Counted from the stretch's first letter, positions 48,955-58,659 are shown. The stretch: 64,000 bases of DNA from Tistrella mobilis (GCF_039634785.1 NZ_JBBIAB010000012.1:110301-174300), one strand, 5' to 3'. Notes: generated from the letters alone by a model not told the origin. Numbers and translations: made by a program.

Positions 48955-50172
48955 TTACTTCTTGACCAGCGGGCACTCACCCTTGTCCATGGGGCGGAAG
49001 GCCTGATCGCCCGGGATGGTGGCCAGCACCTTGTAATAGTCCCAGGGGCCCTTCGACTCCTCGGGCTTCTTCACCTCGACAAGATACATGTCGTGCACCA
49101 TGCGGCCGTCGGGGCGGATATGGCCGTTCTTGGCGAAGAAGTCGTTGATCGGGGTCGCCTTCATCTGGTCGGCCACGGTCTTGCCGTCATCCGAACCGGT
49201 GGCCTCGATCGCCTTCAGATACTGGGTGACGCCCGAATAGATGCCCGCCTGGAGCATGTTGGGCATCTTGCCGGCCTTCTCCTGGAACCGCTTGGCGAAG
49301 GCGCGGGTCTCGTCGTTCATGTCCCAGTAATAGCCGGTGGTGACCACCAGCCCCTGGGCGACCTGCAGGCCGAGCGCATGGATGTCGTTGATGAACACCA
49401 GCAGGCCGGCCAGCTTCTGCCCGCCCTGGGTGATGCCGAATTCCGACGCCTGCTTGATGGAGTTGACGGTATCGCCGCCGGCATTGGCCAGGCCGATCAC
49501 GTCCGCGCCCGAGCCTTGCGCCTGGAGCAGGAAGGACGAGAAGTCGGTGGTCGGGAAGGGCGCGCGCACACCGCCCACCACCTCGCCGCCCGCGGCATTC
49601 ACCGCGTTGGTGGTGTCACGCTCCAGCGCGTGGCCGAAGGCATAGTCGGCAGTGATGAAATACCACTTCTTGGCGCCCTGACCGACCAGCGCCGAACCGG
49701 TGCCGGTCGCCAGCGCATAGGTGTCGTAGACGTAGTGGATGCCGGTGGGCGAGCAGGCCTTGCTGGTCAGGTCCGAGGTGCCGGCACCGGCGTTCAGGTG
49801 CAGCTTGCCCTTTTCCTTGGCGATATTCTGAACCGCCAGACCCACCGACGAGGTCGGAACGTCGACGATCACGTCGACGCCGTCGCGGTCGTACCACTGG
49901 TTGGCGATGTTGGACCCGATATCCGGCTTGTTCTGGTGGTCGGCGAAGATCACCTCGACCGGCACGCCCTTGACCTTGCCGCCGTAATCCTCCACCGCCA
50001 TGCGGGCGGCGATGACCGAGGCCTGGCCGGTGACGTCGGCATAGATGCCCGACTGGTCGTTGAGCACGCCGATGCGCACGACATTGTCCGAGATCTCGGC
50101 CTGAGCCGCCCCCGCGGCGAGGCCGGTCATGGTCGCAAGAACCGCGGCAGCGATCGCGTTCCTGGTGTTCAT
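48955..50172 (-). CDS. Branched-chain amino acid-type ABC substrate-binding protein (paralogue 2)
   Basis: 405-residue Peripla_BP_6 protein with a signal peptide (about 1-25, ending GAAQA). The mature protein begins EISDNVVRIGVLNDQSGIYAD. It is very similar along its whole length to the binding protein at 54322-55542, including HQNKPDIGSNIANQWYDRDG and the C-terminus FRPMDKGECPLV. The ligand is unknown. ATG at 50172 with GGGAGGATACAG upstream. No permease or ATPase genes are attached; it probably shares LivHMGF or serves the nearby chemoreceptor. Confidence 0.93.
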   Translation of the reverse strand: MNTRNAIAAAVLATMTGLAAGAAQAEISDNVVRIGVLNDQSGIYADVTGQASVIAARMAVEDYGGKVKGVPVEVIFADHQNKPDIGSNIANQWYDRDGVDVIVDVPTSSVGLAVQNIAKEKGKLHLNAGAGTSDLTSKACSPTGIHYVYDTYALATGTGSALVGQGAKKWYFITADYAFGHALERDTTNAVNAAGGEVVGGVRAPFPTTDFSSFLLQAQGSGADVIGLANAGGDTVNSIKQASEFGITQGGQKLAGLLVFINDIHALGLQVAQGLVVTTGYYWDMNDETRAFAKRFQEKAGKMPNMLQAGIYSGVTQYLKAIEATGSDDGKTVADQMKATPINDFFAKNGHIRPDGRMVHDMYLVEVKKPEESKGPWDYYKVLATIPGDQAFRPMDKGECPLVKK

Positions 50173-50438
50173 CTGTATCCTCCCTGGGCGGATCGGGGCC
50201 GACGGCCATGGTCCCCGCGTGTTCCCGGCGGGTCTGCGACGGCCTGCTCTCCCTGCAGGAACGCCACTGCCCGACATGCCCGCCGCAACCCGCTCCCCAG
50301 CGCGTCGGTCAGGCATGTCACGATCCGGAATGATCCGCATCCTTTGATCTGATCGGGAGATGTTTCATAGAACATGAAACCTCACTCCCGGGCCGTCTTG
50401 GGAAAGATGATGCTGTATTCGAGGGGCTGCATGAAAGG
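50173..50438. other. Upstream region of the second binding-protein gene
   Basis: About 270 bases lie between the binding-protein start and the chemoreceptor terminator. No gene is supported. It should hold the binding-protein promoter on the - strand; the palindrome-like ATGTTTCATAGAACATGAAAC at 50358-50378 could be a regulatory site. Confidence 0.4.
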
Positions 50439-50476
50439 AAAAAACGCCGTTACCGCCCAAAAGCGGTAACGGCGTT
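50439..50476 (-). terminator. Terminator of the chemoreceptor gene
   Basis: A 14-bp stem, AACGCCGTTACCGC (50443-50456) with its complement 50463-50476. On the - strand it runs into a T-tract (A-run at 50439-50444 on +). It lies 24 bases past the chemoreceptor stop. Confidence 0.88.
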
Positions 50477-50500
50477 CGTGACTTCAACCAAGGGCGGGTT

Positions 50501-52180
50501 TCACGCCGCGCGAATATCGCCGAGGAAGCGATCGACCACCTGCTTCAGATCATCGGCCTGACGATTGAGCCGCCCGGCGGCATCCCGCACCGTGCCGGCC
50601 GTGGCACCCGTCTGGTTCGCGGCGGTGCCGACCGCGGCGATGCTGCCGGTCACCGCTTCCGTCGCCTGGGCGGCGGCCTGGGTGCTGCGAGCGATGGACA
50701 GGGTTCCGGCGCCCTGTTCCTGCACCGCGGCGGCGATGTCGCCGGCAATCTCGCTGATCGAGCTGATGATCTTCGCAATGCCGTCGATGGCGGTGACGGC
50801 CCGGCGGGTTTCTTCCTGTACGGCGCCGATCTGGCGCGAGATGTCTTCGGTGGCGCGGCCGGTCTGGCTTGCCAGGTTCTTCACTTCCGAGGCGACGACC
50901 GCGAAGCCCTTGCCGGCATCACCCGCCCGCGCCGCCTCGATGGTGGCGTTCAGCGCCAGAAGATTGGTCTGGTCGGCAATGGCATCGATCAGCACCACCA
51001 CCTCGCCGATCCGGTCGCCGGTATCCGACAGGCCGCGCACGATTTCGGTGGTGCGCCGCGCCTCTTCGGTGGCCCGTGCGGCGATGTCGGCGGCCTGGGT
51101 CACCCGGCGGGCGATGTCTTCGGTAGAGGTCGACAGCTCTTCCGCCGCCGCGGCGATGGTCTGGACATTGGCATCGGCCTGGTTGGCGGCGCCGACCATG
51201 GTGTCGGCCTGGCGGCCGGCCTGGTCTGCGGCCTCGGTCAGTTCGGCGGCGGCCCGTTCCATGGCGCGGGCCGCATCCAGCACCACCGACAGGGACTGGC
51301 GGGCATCGTCGTCGAAACGGCCGGTCAGTTCGTCGACCCGGTGGCTCCGCTGCAGCCGGGCCGCCTGTTCGGCCTCGCGCTGGCGGGTCAGCTCGTCGGC
51401 GGCGGCCAGCCCCTCGCGGACCACGCCGAAGGCCCGGACGATCGCGCCGATCTCGTCGCGCCGCCCGGCCCCCTTCAGATCGATGCTCCGTTCGCCCTGG
51501 GCCAGACGCTCCAGCCCCCGCGTCACGGCCTTCAGCGGCGGCACGGTGGAGCGGAACACCAGCAGGGCCAGCAGGCCCAGCACAAGCGCCGCCGCGGCGG
51601 CGATACCGCCCAGGCGCAGCGCCTGGGCCTGGAAGGCCGCCTCGATGTCGTCGGTATAGACGCCGGTGATCACACCGACATCCGTGCCGGGCACGCGCTG
51701 GATGAAGGACAGTTTGGGCTCGGGGTCGCCACCTTTCTGACGCGGCCACAAATAGGCGAAGGCGCCCTGTCCGGTGGTGGTCGCAATCTTGATGGCGTCC
51801 TGCACATAGGCGACGCCGTTGCTGTCCTTGGCGTCGATCATGTTGCGGCCGACGATGTTCGGGAACTTGCCGTTCATCCGCATCACGCCGGTCATGTCGA
51901 TCGCCGAAAGATATTCCTCGCCGTCATAGCGCACCGGCTGCAGCAGGGCGAGCCCGGCTTCGATGGCCGCCGCCCGGTCGCCGCCGGCCGCCTCGGCACG
52001 GGCGATCTCGTCGGAGACGATGGACACACCCACCTCGACCAGGGCTTCCAGCTTGGCCTGACGGTCGGTGTAAAGGGTTTCGCGCAGGGTGGTGAGGGAA
52101 AGATAGATCGTGGCCGCTACGCCGATCAGCGCAGCGATGATCAGGATGCCCAGCTTGGCACCCGTCGACAAATTCTGCAT
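50501..52180 (-). CDS. Methyl-accepting chemotaxis protein with single Cache sensor
   Basis: 559 residues. TM1 is about 10-30. A periplasmic sCache_2-type domain follows (about 32-188; [25 protein letters not shown]). TM2 is about 190-212 and HAMP about 213-265 ([19 protein letters not shown]). The signalling domain is about 310-540, with the hairpin tip [31 protein letters not shown]. No C-terminal CheR-binding pentapeptide is seen. The gene lies between two amino-acid-binding-protein genes on the same strand, so it may respond to the same class of ligand; this is inference. Confidence 0.93.
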   Translation of the reverse strand: MQNLSTGAKLGILIIAALIGVAATIYLSLTTLRETLYTDRQAKLEALVEVGVSIVSDEIARAEAAGGDRAAAIEAGLALLQPVRYDGEEYLSAIDMTGVMRMNGKFPNIVGRNMIDAKDSNGVAYVQDAIKIATTTGQGAFAYLWPRQKGGDPEPKLSFIQRVPGTDVGVITGVYTDDIEAAFQAQALRLGGIAAAAALVLGLLALLVFRSTVPPLKAVTRGLERLAQGERSIDLKGAGRRDEIGAIVRAFGVVREGLAAADELTRQREAEQAARLQRSHRVDELTGRFDDDARQSLSVVLDAARAMERAAAELTEAADQAGRQADTMVGAANQADANVQTIAAAAEELSTSTEDIARRVTQAADIAARATEEARRTTEIVRGLSDTGDRIGEVVVLIDAIADQTNLLALNATIEAARAGDAGKGFAVVASEVKNLASQTGRATEDISRQIGAVQEETRRAVTAIDGIAKIISSISEIAGDIAAAVQEQGAGTLSIARSTQAAAQATEAVTGSIAAVGTAANQTGATAGTVRDAAGRLNRQADDLKQVVDRFLGDIRAA

Positions 52181-52248
52181 CGGCCGGAACTCCGAAACAC
52201 CTCGGGGCCCGGGAAGGGCGCCGGATCGGAAGAGTGTAGGGAGGTTGC

Positions 52249-52277
52249 ATTAATTAATGGTTGAAGTTCCTGGTCAA
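52249..52277 (-). promoter_or_regulatory. Candidate sigma-70 promoter of the chemoreceptor gene
   Basis: On the - strand TTGACC (52277-52272), 17-bp spacer, ATTAAT (52254-52249), about 70 bases upstream of the ATG. The -10 lies in the palindrome ATTAATTAAT. The -35 is a good match and the -10 fair. Confidence 0.45.
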
Positions 52278-52316
52278 AAAACGAGTCAGGCGCGATTCAT
52301 GGTTAACGGCGGCCAC

Positions 52317-52352
52317 AAAAAAAAGCCGCCATGCCCGGTGGGGCATGGCGGC
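52317..52352 (-). terminator. Strong terminator of the liv operon
   Basis: A 12-bp stem, GCCGCCATGCCC (52325-52336) with its complement at 52341-52352 and a tetraloop. On the - strand it is followed by eight T (A-run 52317-52324 on +). It ends livM transcription and separates it from the chemoreceptor gene. Confidence 0.92.
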
Positions 52353-52385
52353 GTTTGCGGTGTTCGTTGAACGACAGGCGGCGGA

Positions 52386-53369
52386 TCAGGATTTGCGGCT
52401 GCGACGCCGTTCCATGAAGGCCAGGTATTCGCCGACGATGCCGCGGCGGAACAGCAGCACGCAGGCCACGAAGATCCCGCCCTGGATGATCGTCACCCAG
52501 GCACCGACCTGCGCGAAATAGTTCTGGATGCCGGTAACCAGGAAGGCGCCGACGGTGGGGCCGAAGACGGTGCCGACGCCGCCGAGCAGGGTCATCAGCA
52601 CCACCTCGCCCGAGGCGTGCCAGTGCACGTCGGTGAGCGTGGCGATCTGGAAGACCAGCGCCTTGGTCGAGCCGGCAAGGCCGGCAATGGCCGAGGACAG
52701 CACGAAGGCCAGCAGCTTGTAGCGGTTGACGTCGTAGCCGAGCGAGATCGCGCGCTGCTCGTTTTCGCGGATCGCCTTCAAGGTCTGGCCGAAGGGCGAG
52801 TGGATCACGCGATGGATGAACAGCAGGCCGAGCACGAAGATCACGAAGACGACGTAGTACATGGTCATGTCGTCATGCAGGCTGATCAGGCCGAACAGCA
52901 TGCCGCGCGGGATGCCCTGGATGCCGTCTTCACCGCCGGTGAACGGTGCCTGAAGCGCCAGGAAGAAGACCATCTGCGCGAAGGCCAGCGTCACCATGGC
53001 GAAGTAGATGCCCTGGCGCCGGATGGCGAGCCCGCCGATGACGAAGCCCAGCGCCGCACCGGTCAGCGTGCCGAGCAGGATGCCGATTTCCGGCGACAGC
53101 CCCCAGACCTTGACCACATGGCCGCAGATATAGGCGGCGAAGCCGAAATAGGCGGCATGGCCGAAGCTGAGCAGGCCGACATAGCCCAGCAGCAGGTTGA
53201 AGCCCGAGGCGAAGAGCGCGAAGCACAGCGCCTTCATCAGGAAGACGGGGTAGATGACATGCGGGGCCGCGAGGCCGACCAGGATCGCGATTGCGACGCC
53301 GATCATGGTGAGGCCGGCGGCCTTCTGGCCGCGGGTGCTGCGGGCAGCGGGAACGGTATTGACGCTCAT
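52386..53369 (-). CDS. livM: Branched-chain amino acid ABC permease LivM
   Basis: 327-residue permease with about nine helices. ASGFNLLLGYVGLLSFGHAAYFG is the family signature. VTLAFAQMVFFLALQ and FGPTVGAFLVTGIQNYFAQVG are further LivM features. The C-terminus is basic (RRRSRKS). It forms the channel with LivH. It starts 4 bases after the livH stop and ends the operon at a strong terminator. Confidence 0.94.
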   Translation of the reverse strand: MSVNTVPAARSTRGQKAAGLTMIGVAIAILVGLAAPHVIYPVFLMKALCFALFASGFNLLLGYVGLLSFGHAAYFGFAAYICGHVVKVWGLSPEIGILLGTLTGAALGFVIGGLAIRRQGIYFAMVTLAFAQMVFFLALQAPFTGGEDGIQGIPRGMLFGLISLHDDMTMYYVVFVIFVLGLLFIHRVIHSPFGQTLKAIRENEQRAISLGYDVNRYKLLAFVLSSAIAGLAGSTKALVFQIATLTDVHWHASGEVVLMTLLGGVGTVFGPTVGAFLVTGIQNYFAQVGAWVTIIQGGIFVACVLLFRRGIVGEYLAFMERRRSRKS

Positions 53370-53373
53370 GGGA

Positions 53374-54261
53374 TCACGCCGCCTTTCCGAACAGGCCCGC
53401 AGGCTTGATGAGGAGCACGATGGCCATGACCACGAAGATCACGGTGCTGGAGGCTTCGGGGTAGAAGACCTTGGTCAGGCCTTCGAGCAGGCCCAGGCCG
53501 AAGCCGGTCACCACCGCACCCATGATCGAGCCCATGCCGCCGATGACCACCACCGCGAACACGATGATGATGAGGTTGGAGCCCATCAGCGGGCTGACCT
53601 GGTAGGCCGGGGCGGCCATGACGCCGGCGAAGGCGGCCAGCGCCACGCCGAAGCCGTAGGTGAGGGTGATCAGCAGCGGCACGTTGATGCCGAAAGCCTG
53701 CACCATGGTCGGGTTCTCGGTCGCGGCGCGCAGATAGGCGCCGAGCCGGGTCTTTTCGATGATCGCCCAGGTCGCGATGCAGACGGCAAGCGAGGCGATC
53801 AGGATCCAGGCCCGATAGGTGGGCAGGAACATGAAGCCCAGATTGGTGCCGCCCTGCAGCGCCGCCGGGATGGCATAGGGCTGACCCGAGATGCCGTAGA
53901 GCTGGCGGAAGAAGCCCTCGATCATCAATGCGAGGCCGAAGGTGAGCAACAGCCCGTAAAGATGATCGAGGTTGTAGAGCCGGCGGATCAACAACCGTTC
54001 AAGCACCACGCCGAACAAACCGACGATGATGGGGGAGATGATCAGGGCGGCCCAGTACCCGATCCCGGCGTACTGCAGCACCAGCCACGCCACGAATGCG
54101 CCCATCATGTACTGGGCGCCGTGGGAGAAGTTGATGATGTTGAGCAGGCCGAAGATAAGGGCCAGGCCCAGGCTGAGCATGGCGTAGAAGGCGCCGTTGA
54201 TCAGCCCGAGAAGCAGCTGGCCGAAGAGGACCTGCGGCGGAATGCCGATCAATTCCATCAT
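53374..54261 (-). CDS. livH: Branched-chain amino acid ABC permease LivH
   Basis: 295-residue permease with about eight helices. It opens VLFGQLLLGLINGAFYAML and contains LGLALIFGLLNIINFSHGA, the LivH signature. The ABC-coupling loop lies near LGAYLRAATENPTMVQAFGI. The start is ATG 54261 or 54258. It lies between the binding-protein gene and livM. Confidence 0.94.
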   Translation of the reverse strand: MMELIGIPPQVLFGQLLLGLINGAFYAMLSLGLALIFGLLNIINFSHGAQYMMGAFVAWLVLQYAGIGYWAALIISPIIVGLFGVVLERLLIRRLYNLDHLYGLLLTFGLALMIEGFFRQLYGISGQPYAIPAALQGGTNLGFMFLPTYRAWILIASLAVCIATWAIIEKTRLGAYLRAATENPTMVQAFGINVPLLITLTYGFGVALAAFAGVMAAPAYQVSPLMGSNLIIIVFAVVVIGGMGSIMGAVVTGFGLGLLEGLTKVFYPEASSTVIFVVMAIVLLIKPAGLFGKAA

Positions 54262-54321
54262 GAAGGATGTGCCCCTCGTGTCGGCGTCGGATGTGATGGG
54301 TGACGGTTGTTCAAAGGCTGA

Positions 54322-55542
54322 TCACTTCGCGACCAGCGGGCATTCGCCCTTGTCCATCGGACGGAAGGCCTGGTCGCCCGGGATGGTGGCGAGCAGCTTG
54401 TAATAGTCGTAGGGGCCCTTCGACTCCGCCGGCGACTTGATCTGCATCAGATACATGTCGTGGACCATGCGGCCGTCCTCGCGGATGGTGCCGCCCTTGG
54501 CGAAGAAGTCGTTGACCGGGGTCTTCTTCATCTGGTCGACCACGGTCTTGCCATCATCCGACTTGGTCGCTTCGACCGCCTTCAGATAGTGCATGACCGA
54601 GGAATAGATGCCGGCCTGGACCATGGTCGGCATCTTGCCGCCATTGCGCTCGCCGAACCGCTTGGCGAAGGCGCGGGTCTCGTCGTTCAGATCCCAGTAG
54701 AAGCCGGTGGTGAGCACCAGGCCCTGCGAGACTTCAAGGCCGAGCGAGTGCACGTCGGACAGGAAGACCAGCAGCGAGGCCAGCTTCTGGCCGCCCTGGG
54801 TGATGCCGAATTCGGCCGCCTGCTTGATCGAGTTGACGGTGTCGCCGCCGGCATTGGCCAGGCCGATCACGTCCGCGCCCGAGCCCTGAGCCTGGAGCAG
54901 GAAGGACGAGAAGTCGGTCGACGGGAAGGGCGAGCGCACGGTGCCCACGACTTCGCCGCCCGCGGCGGTGACGGCGTTGGAGGTGTCACGCTCCAGCGCG
55001 TGGCCGAAGGCATAGTCGGCGGTGATGAAGTACCACTTCTTGGCGCCCTGTTCGACCAGCGCGCGGCCGGTGCCGTTGGCGAGCGCATAGGTGTCGTAGG
55101 TCCAGTGGATGCCGGTCGGCGAGCAGGCCTTGCCGGTGAGGTCCGAGGTGGCCGCACCGTGGTCGATCATCACCTTGCCCTTTTCCTTGGCGATGTTCTG
55201 CACCGCCAGGGCCACGGACGAGGTGGGCACGTCGAAGATCGCATCGACGCCATCGCGGTCATACCACTGGTTCGCGATGTTGGAGCCGATATCGGGCTTG
55301 TTCTGGTGATCGGCCGAGACCAGCTCGATCTTGGCGCCGGCGACGGTGTCGCCGAAATCCTCGATCGCCATCCGGGCCGCATCCACGCCGCCGGGGCCCG
55401 ACAGGTCGGTATAGATGCCCGACTGGTCGTTCAGCACGCCGATGCGCACCACATTGTCGGTGATCTGGGCCTCAGCCGCGCCGGCCGAGAAGGCGGCGAC
55501 GACGGCGGCGGTCACGGCTGCGAGGGTCAACTTAAACGTCAT
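54322..55542 (-). CDS. Branched-chain amino acid-type ABC substrate-binding protein (paralogue 1)
   Basis: 406-residue Peripla_BP_6 protein with a signal peptide (ending SAGAAEA, about residue 25). The mature start is QITDNVVRIGVLNDQSGIYTD. It closely resembles the protein at 48955-50172; differences cluster in short surface segments. GGGAGGAG precedes the ATG. Position between livGF and livHM makes it the cognate receptor of this transporter. The ligand may be a branched-chain amino acid, an amide or an aromatic acid. Confidence 0.93.
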   Translation of the reverse strand: MTFKLTLAAVTAAVVAAFSAGAAEAQITDNVVRIGVLNDQSGIYTDLSGPGGVDAARMAIEDFGDTVAGAKIELVSADHQNKPDIGSNIANQWYDRDGVDAIFDVPTSSVALAVQNIAKEKGKVMIDHGAATSDLTGKACSPTGIHWTYDTYALANGTGRALVEQGAKKWYFITADYAFGHALERDTSNAVTAAGGEVVGTVRSPFPSTDFSSFLLQAQGSGADVIGLANAGGDTVNSIKQAAEFGITQGGQKLASLLVFLSDVHSLGLEVSQGLVLTTGFYWDLNDETRAFAKRFGERNGGKMPTMVQAGIYSSVMHYLKAVEATKSDDGKTVVDQMKKTPVNDFFAKGGTIREDGRMVHDMYLMQIKSPAESKGPYDYYKLLATIPGDQAFRPMDKGECPLVAK

Positions 55543-55842
55543 GGCTTGAAAACTCCTCCCCTGAGGTCTTCTGCCTGAGGCGGTGATTACGTTCGCGGGA
55601 CAGTTGAGGTCGGGTCACGTGCAACCGGTCCGGCCCGGCCGGCATCGGTCCTGGAACCGGCCGGGCGCGGGCGCGAACGCCGCGTGCGGACTCTTGGCGG
55701 GAGACAGGGCCTCGATCGGACCGGCAGACCTTCTGGATGGGTCCGTCACGTTCCGGAGGCGCGCCGCCGCGACCTTCTCTGGCCCGACGTCACAAGCGTG
55801 ACGCCGAGAGTCGTGCCGGGACAGGCCCGGCCCCGGCGCCGG
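55543..55842 (-). other. Gap between livF and the binding-protein gene
   Basis: 300 bases without a gene, within an otherwise tight operon. It contains a strong inverted repeat (55633-55666, separate entry) and a small one, CGTCAC-aagc-GTGACG (55788-55803), right after livF. The binding protein is probably transcribed partly from its own promoter here, which would fit its higher demand. Confidence 0.5.
55633..55666 (-). repeat. Inverted repeat between livF and the binding-protein gene
   Basis: GCCCGGCCGG (55633-55642) and CCGGCCGGGC (55657-55666) form a perfect 10-bp stem with a 14-base loop. It could attenuate read-through or protect the downstream mRNA. No T-run. Confidence 0.55.
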
Positions 55843-56580
55843 TCAGACGCCGAGATACTGCTTGAGCTTGTCCTGGCTGGTCGCGATGTCGTCAGCGGTC
55901 AGCATGTCGACCACATGACCTTCCTCGACCACATAATGCCGATCCGCAACCGTCGAGGCGAAATGAAAGTTCTGCTCCACCAGAACGATGGTGAAGCCTT
56001 TCGCCTTCAGGGCGCGGATGATCTCGCCGATCTGCTGCACGATGACCGGCGCCAGACCTTCGGTCGGCTCGTCGAGCAGCAGCAGATTGGCGCCGGTGCG
56101 CAGGATGCGGGCGATGGCGAGCATCTGCTGCTCACCACCCGAAAGCTTGGTGCCCTGGCTGCTGCCGCGCTCTTTCAGGCGCGGGAACAGGCCGAAGACC
56201 TCCTCCACCGACATGCCGCCCTGTTTGATCACCGGCGGCAGCATCAGGTTCTCGATCACGTCGAGGCTGGAGAAGATCGCGCGCTCTTCCGGGCAGAAAG
56301 CGATGCCGGCGCGGGCGATCTGGTTCGAGGACATGCCGATGGTCTCGCGGCCCTCGAAGGTGATGCTGCCCTTGCGGCTGCGCACGATGCCCATGATGCA
56401 TTTGAGCGTCGTGGTCTTGCCGGCGCCGTTGCGGCCGAGCAGGGTGACCACCTCGCCCGGATTGACGTCGACATTGATGCCGTGCAGCACGTGGCTCTCG
56501 CCGTACCAGGCGTTGAGATCGCGGACGGTGAGAAGGGGGGCGGCCGACGTGGCGGCCATCTTGCGGGCGGGCTCAGCCAT
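55843..56580 (-). CDS. livF: Branched-chain amino acid ABC ATPase LivF
   Basis: 245-residue ABC ATPase. Walker A GRNGAGKTT, signature LSGGEQQMLAIAR, Walker B LLLLDEPTEGLAP and VEQNFHFA (H-loop replaced in the LivF manner) are visible. The 'SHVLHGINVDVNPGEVV' opening is LivF-like. The ATG at 56580 overlaps the livG stop by 8 bases. Confidence 0.95.
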   Translation of the reverse strand: MAEPARKMAATSAAPLLTVRDLNAWYGESHVLHGINVDVNPGEVVTLLGRNGAGKTTTLKCIMGIVRSRKGSITFEGRETIGMSSNQIARAGIAFCPEERAIFSSLDVIENLMLPPVIKQGGMSVEEVFGLFPRLKERGSSQGTKLSGGEQQMLAIARILRTGANLLLLDEPTEGLAPVIVQQIGEIIRALKAKGFTIVLVEQNFHFASTVADRHYVVEEGHVVDMLTADDIATSQDKLKQYLGV

Positions 56581-57328
56581 GACCGGTTCCCATATAGGCC
56601 TGGACGACTTCGGGGTTCTCGGACACCTCGGCATAGGTGCCCTGGGCCAGGATCGCACCGCGCTGAAGCACGGTGATCGTGTCCGACAGGTTCGCCACGA
56701 CCTTGAGGTTGTGCTCGACCATCAGCACCGTCCGGCCCTTGGCCACGCGCTTGATCAGCTCGGCGATGCGGCCGACGTCTTCGTGCGCCATGCCCGCCAT
56801 CGGCTCGTCCAGCAGCAGAACCTTGGGCTCCAGCGCCAGCGTGGTCGCGATTTCGAGCGCACGCTTGCGGCCGTAGGGCAGCTCGGCGGTGATGGCCTCG
56901 CCATAGCCTTCCAGGCCGACATCCGACAGCAGCTCGTCCGCACGATCGTGCAGGCCGGTCAGCACCCGGTCGGAGCGCCAGAAATGGAAGGAGTTGCCGA
57001 GTTTGTGCTGCAGGGCGATCCGCACATTCTCGCGCACCGTCAGATGCGGGAAGACGGCGGAAATCTGGAACGACCGCACCATGCCCCGGCGCGCGATCGC
57101 GGCCGGCTGCTCGCTGGTGATATCCTGGCCGTCATAGAGAATCTGACCCGAGGTGGGGATCAGGAACTTGGTGATCAGGTTGAAGCAGGTGGTCTTACCT
57201 GCCCCGTTCGGACCGATCAGGGCGTGGATGGTTCCGCGCCGCACCTGAAGGTCGACATTGCTGACCGCCGTGAAGCCCTTGAACTCCTTGGTCAGTCCCT
57301 TCGTCTCGATGATGATGTCCTGAGCCAT
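56573..57328 (-). CDS. livG: Branched-chain amino acid ABC ATPase LivG
   Basis: 251-residue ABC ATPase. Walker A GPNGAGKTTCFNLIT, the LivG-specific RRGMVRSFQISAVFPHLTV Q-loop region, the signature LPYGRKRALEIAT, Walker B VLLLDEPMAGM and MVEHNLKVV. The ATG at 57328 is chosen over GTG codons up to 57361 because it gives the normal N-terminus. It is first in the operon, about 190 bases from an AT-rich promoter region. Confidence 0.95.
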   Translation of the reverse strand: MAQDIIIETKGLTKEFKGFTAVSNVDLQVRRGTIHALIGPNGAGKTTCFNLITKFLIPTSGQILYDGQDITSEQPAAIARRGMVRSFQISAVFPHLTVRENVRIALQHKLGNSFHFWRSDRVLTGLHDRADELLSDVGLEGYGEAITAELPYGRKRALEIATTLALEPKVLLLDEPMAGMAHEDVGRIAELIKRVAKGRTVLMVEHNLKVVANLSDTITVLQRGAILAQGTYAEVSENPEVVQAYMGTGHG

Positions 57329-57639
57329 GCATCTGTAAGCGTCCACGCCCACATGCGGCACGGCAACGCCATCGCGCAGACCTTCGGCCTGCGTGCGCGT
57401 GCACGACCCCGTGTGTTCACGGACGGCTCACTCCTCCCCTAGATGAGCGCGCGTTGACCGGGTGTTTCGGGAGACAGCGTCCGGTCGCAGCGAGGATCGG
57501 GTCCCTGTGTTCTTTTTGTAATTATATTTTATGTCGCAAGTCTTATCGGAATTCCGCAAGGCGGTCAAGGCGTCCGCGTTCCACGATTTGCGCCCCGGGG
57601 GGAGGTTGGCGCTTCCTGCGTGAACGCGGACGCCGCGCA
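57329..57639. other. Upstream region of the liv operon
   Basis: 311 bases, no gene. It contains a markedly AT-rich block (57506-57545) with a perfect -10 hexamer on the - strand, and a leader of about 185 bases before livG. The 3' end of the FAH-family gene abuts it. Confidence 0.55.
57521..57526 (-). promoter_or_regulatory. Candidate -10 element of the liv operon promoter
   Basis: TATAAT on the - strand (57526-57521) inside the AT-rich block. No good -35 lies 17 bases upstream (CCGATA), so activator help may be needed. Confidence 0.4.
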
Positions 57640-58659
57640 TCAAACCCGAGGTGGTGTGATGCGGTTCCGGAGCCGCCCGATGCCGTCGATTTCCAGTTCG
57701 ACGACGTCACCCGGATCAAGGAGTTGGCCGGTTTCGATGCCGCAGCCATTGCCGACCGTGCCCGAGCCGATGAATTCACCGGCATGCAGGGTCTCATCCC
57801 GCGAAATATGGGCGAGAATCCGGTCGAACCGGTGCTGCATGGAGGCGCTGGAGCCCTCGCCCCGCAGCTCGCCATTGACGCGCACCCGCATGCCGAGGGC
57901 GTAGGGATCGGTCATCTCGTCGGCGGTCACGATCCAGGGACCGATGATGTTGCCGGTGTCGAAATCCTTGCCCTTCGCCGGCCCCAGACTGCCCTGCATT
58001 TCGGTGAACTGGGTGTCGCGGGCGGTCATGTCGTTGAAGATCGTATAGCCGAAGATGTGGTCATGCGCGGTCTCTGCCGGGATGTCGCGGCCGCCTTTGG
58101 CGAGCACGATCCCCAGTTCGAGTTCGTAATCCATCAGCTTCGAATGGCTTGGCCAGCGCACCGGCTGTTCATGGCCGATGACGCTGAACCGGTTCGCCTT
58201 GTAATAGATCGGCTGTTCGTACCAGACCTGCGGCACGGTGACGGGCGGCAGGCCCAGCGCCTCGGGCGTGGTGCCCTTCAGCCCGGCCAGCAGGCGACGG
58301 CCGCCTTCCATGGCCTGGATCAGATGGGTTTCAAAGACCAGGCAGTCGCGCATCTGGCGCGGCCGGGGCAGGGGGCTGCGGAACGAGATCGCGTCGAGCG
58401 CGACCACCGCGTCCGCCGCCGCGCCGCCGCGTTCGGCTTCGGCGAGCAGCTCGGCCGCGCGGCCGAGCCCGTCGGCGCCGGCATCGATCAGGGCGAGCAT
58501 CGAGGCGGCGAAGCCGGCATCGGCGCCCATGCGGGCGGTGGCTGCGGTGGTGAGGTCGATCACGCGACCGCCATCGGCCATCAGCGCGCCGATGCGGCGG
58601 GTCTCGCCCGGTGCGGTTTCAAAGGCGCCGGCGCCGGGCACGAAGGTGAGCAGTTTCAT
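57640..58659 (-). CDS. Fumarylacetoacetate hydrolase (FAH) family protein
   Basis: 339 residues. The FAH fold is clear: metal ligands in DYELELGIVLAKGG (Glu-x-Glu), the segment FGYTIFNDMTARDTQ (Asp), KGKDFDTGNIIGPW and GSGTVGNGCGIETGQLLDPGDVV. Family members cleave C-C bonds of diketo acids or hydrolyse acylpyruvates in aromatic or amino-acid breakdown. It is downstream of the cyclase-family gene on the same strand, and the two probably act in one pathway. Confidence 0.92.
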   Translation of the reverse strand: MKLLTFVPGAGAFETAPGETRRIGALMADGGRVIDLTTAATARMGADAGFAASMLALIDAGADGLGRAAELLAEAERGGAAADAVVALDAISFRSPLPRPRQMRDCLVFETHLIQAMEGGRRLLAGLKGTTPEALGLPPVTVPQVWYEQPIYYKANRFSVIGHEQPVRWPSHSKLMDYELELGIVLAKGGRDIPAETAHDHIFGYTIFNDMTARDTQFTEMQGSLGPAKGKDFDTGNIIGPWIVTADEMTDPYALGMRVRVNGELRGEGSSASMQHRFDRILAHISRDETLHAGEFIGSGTVGNGCGIETGQLLDPGDVVELEIDGIGRLRNRITPPRV

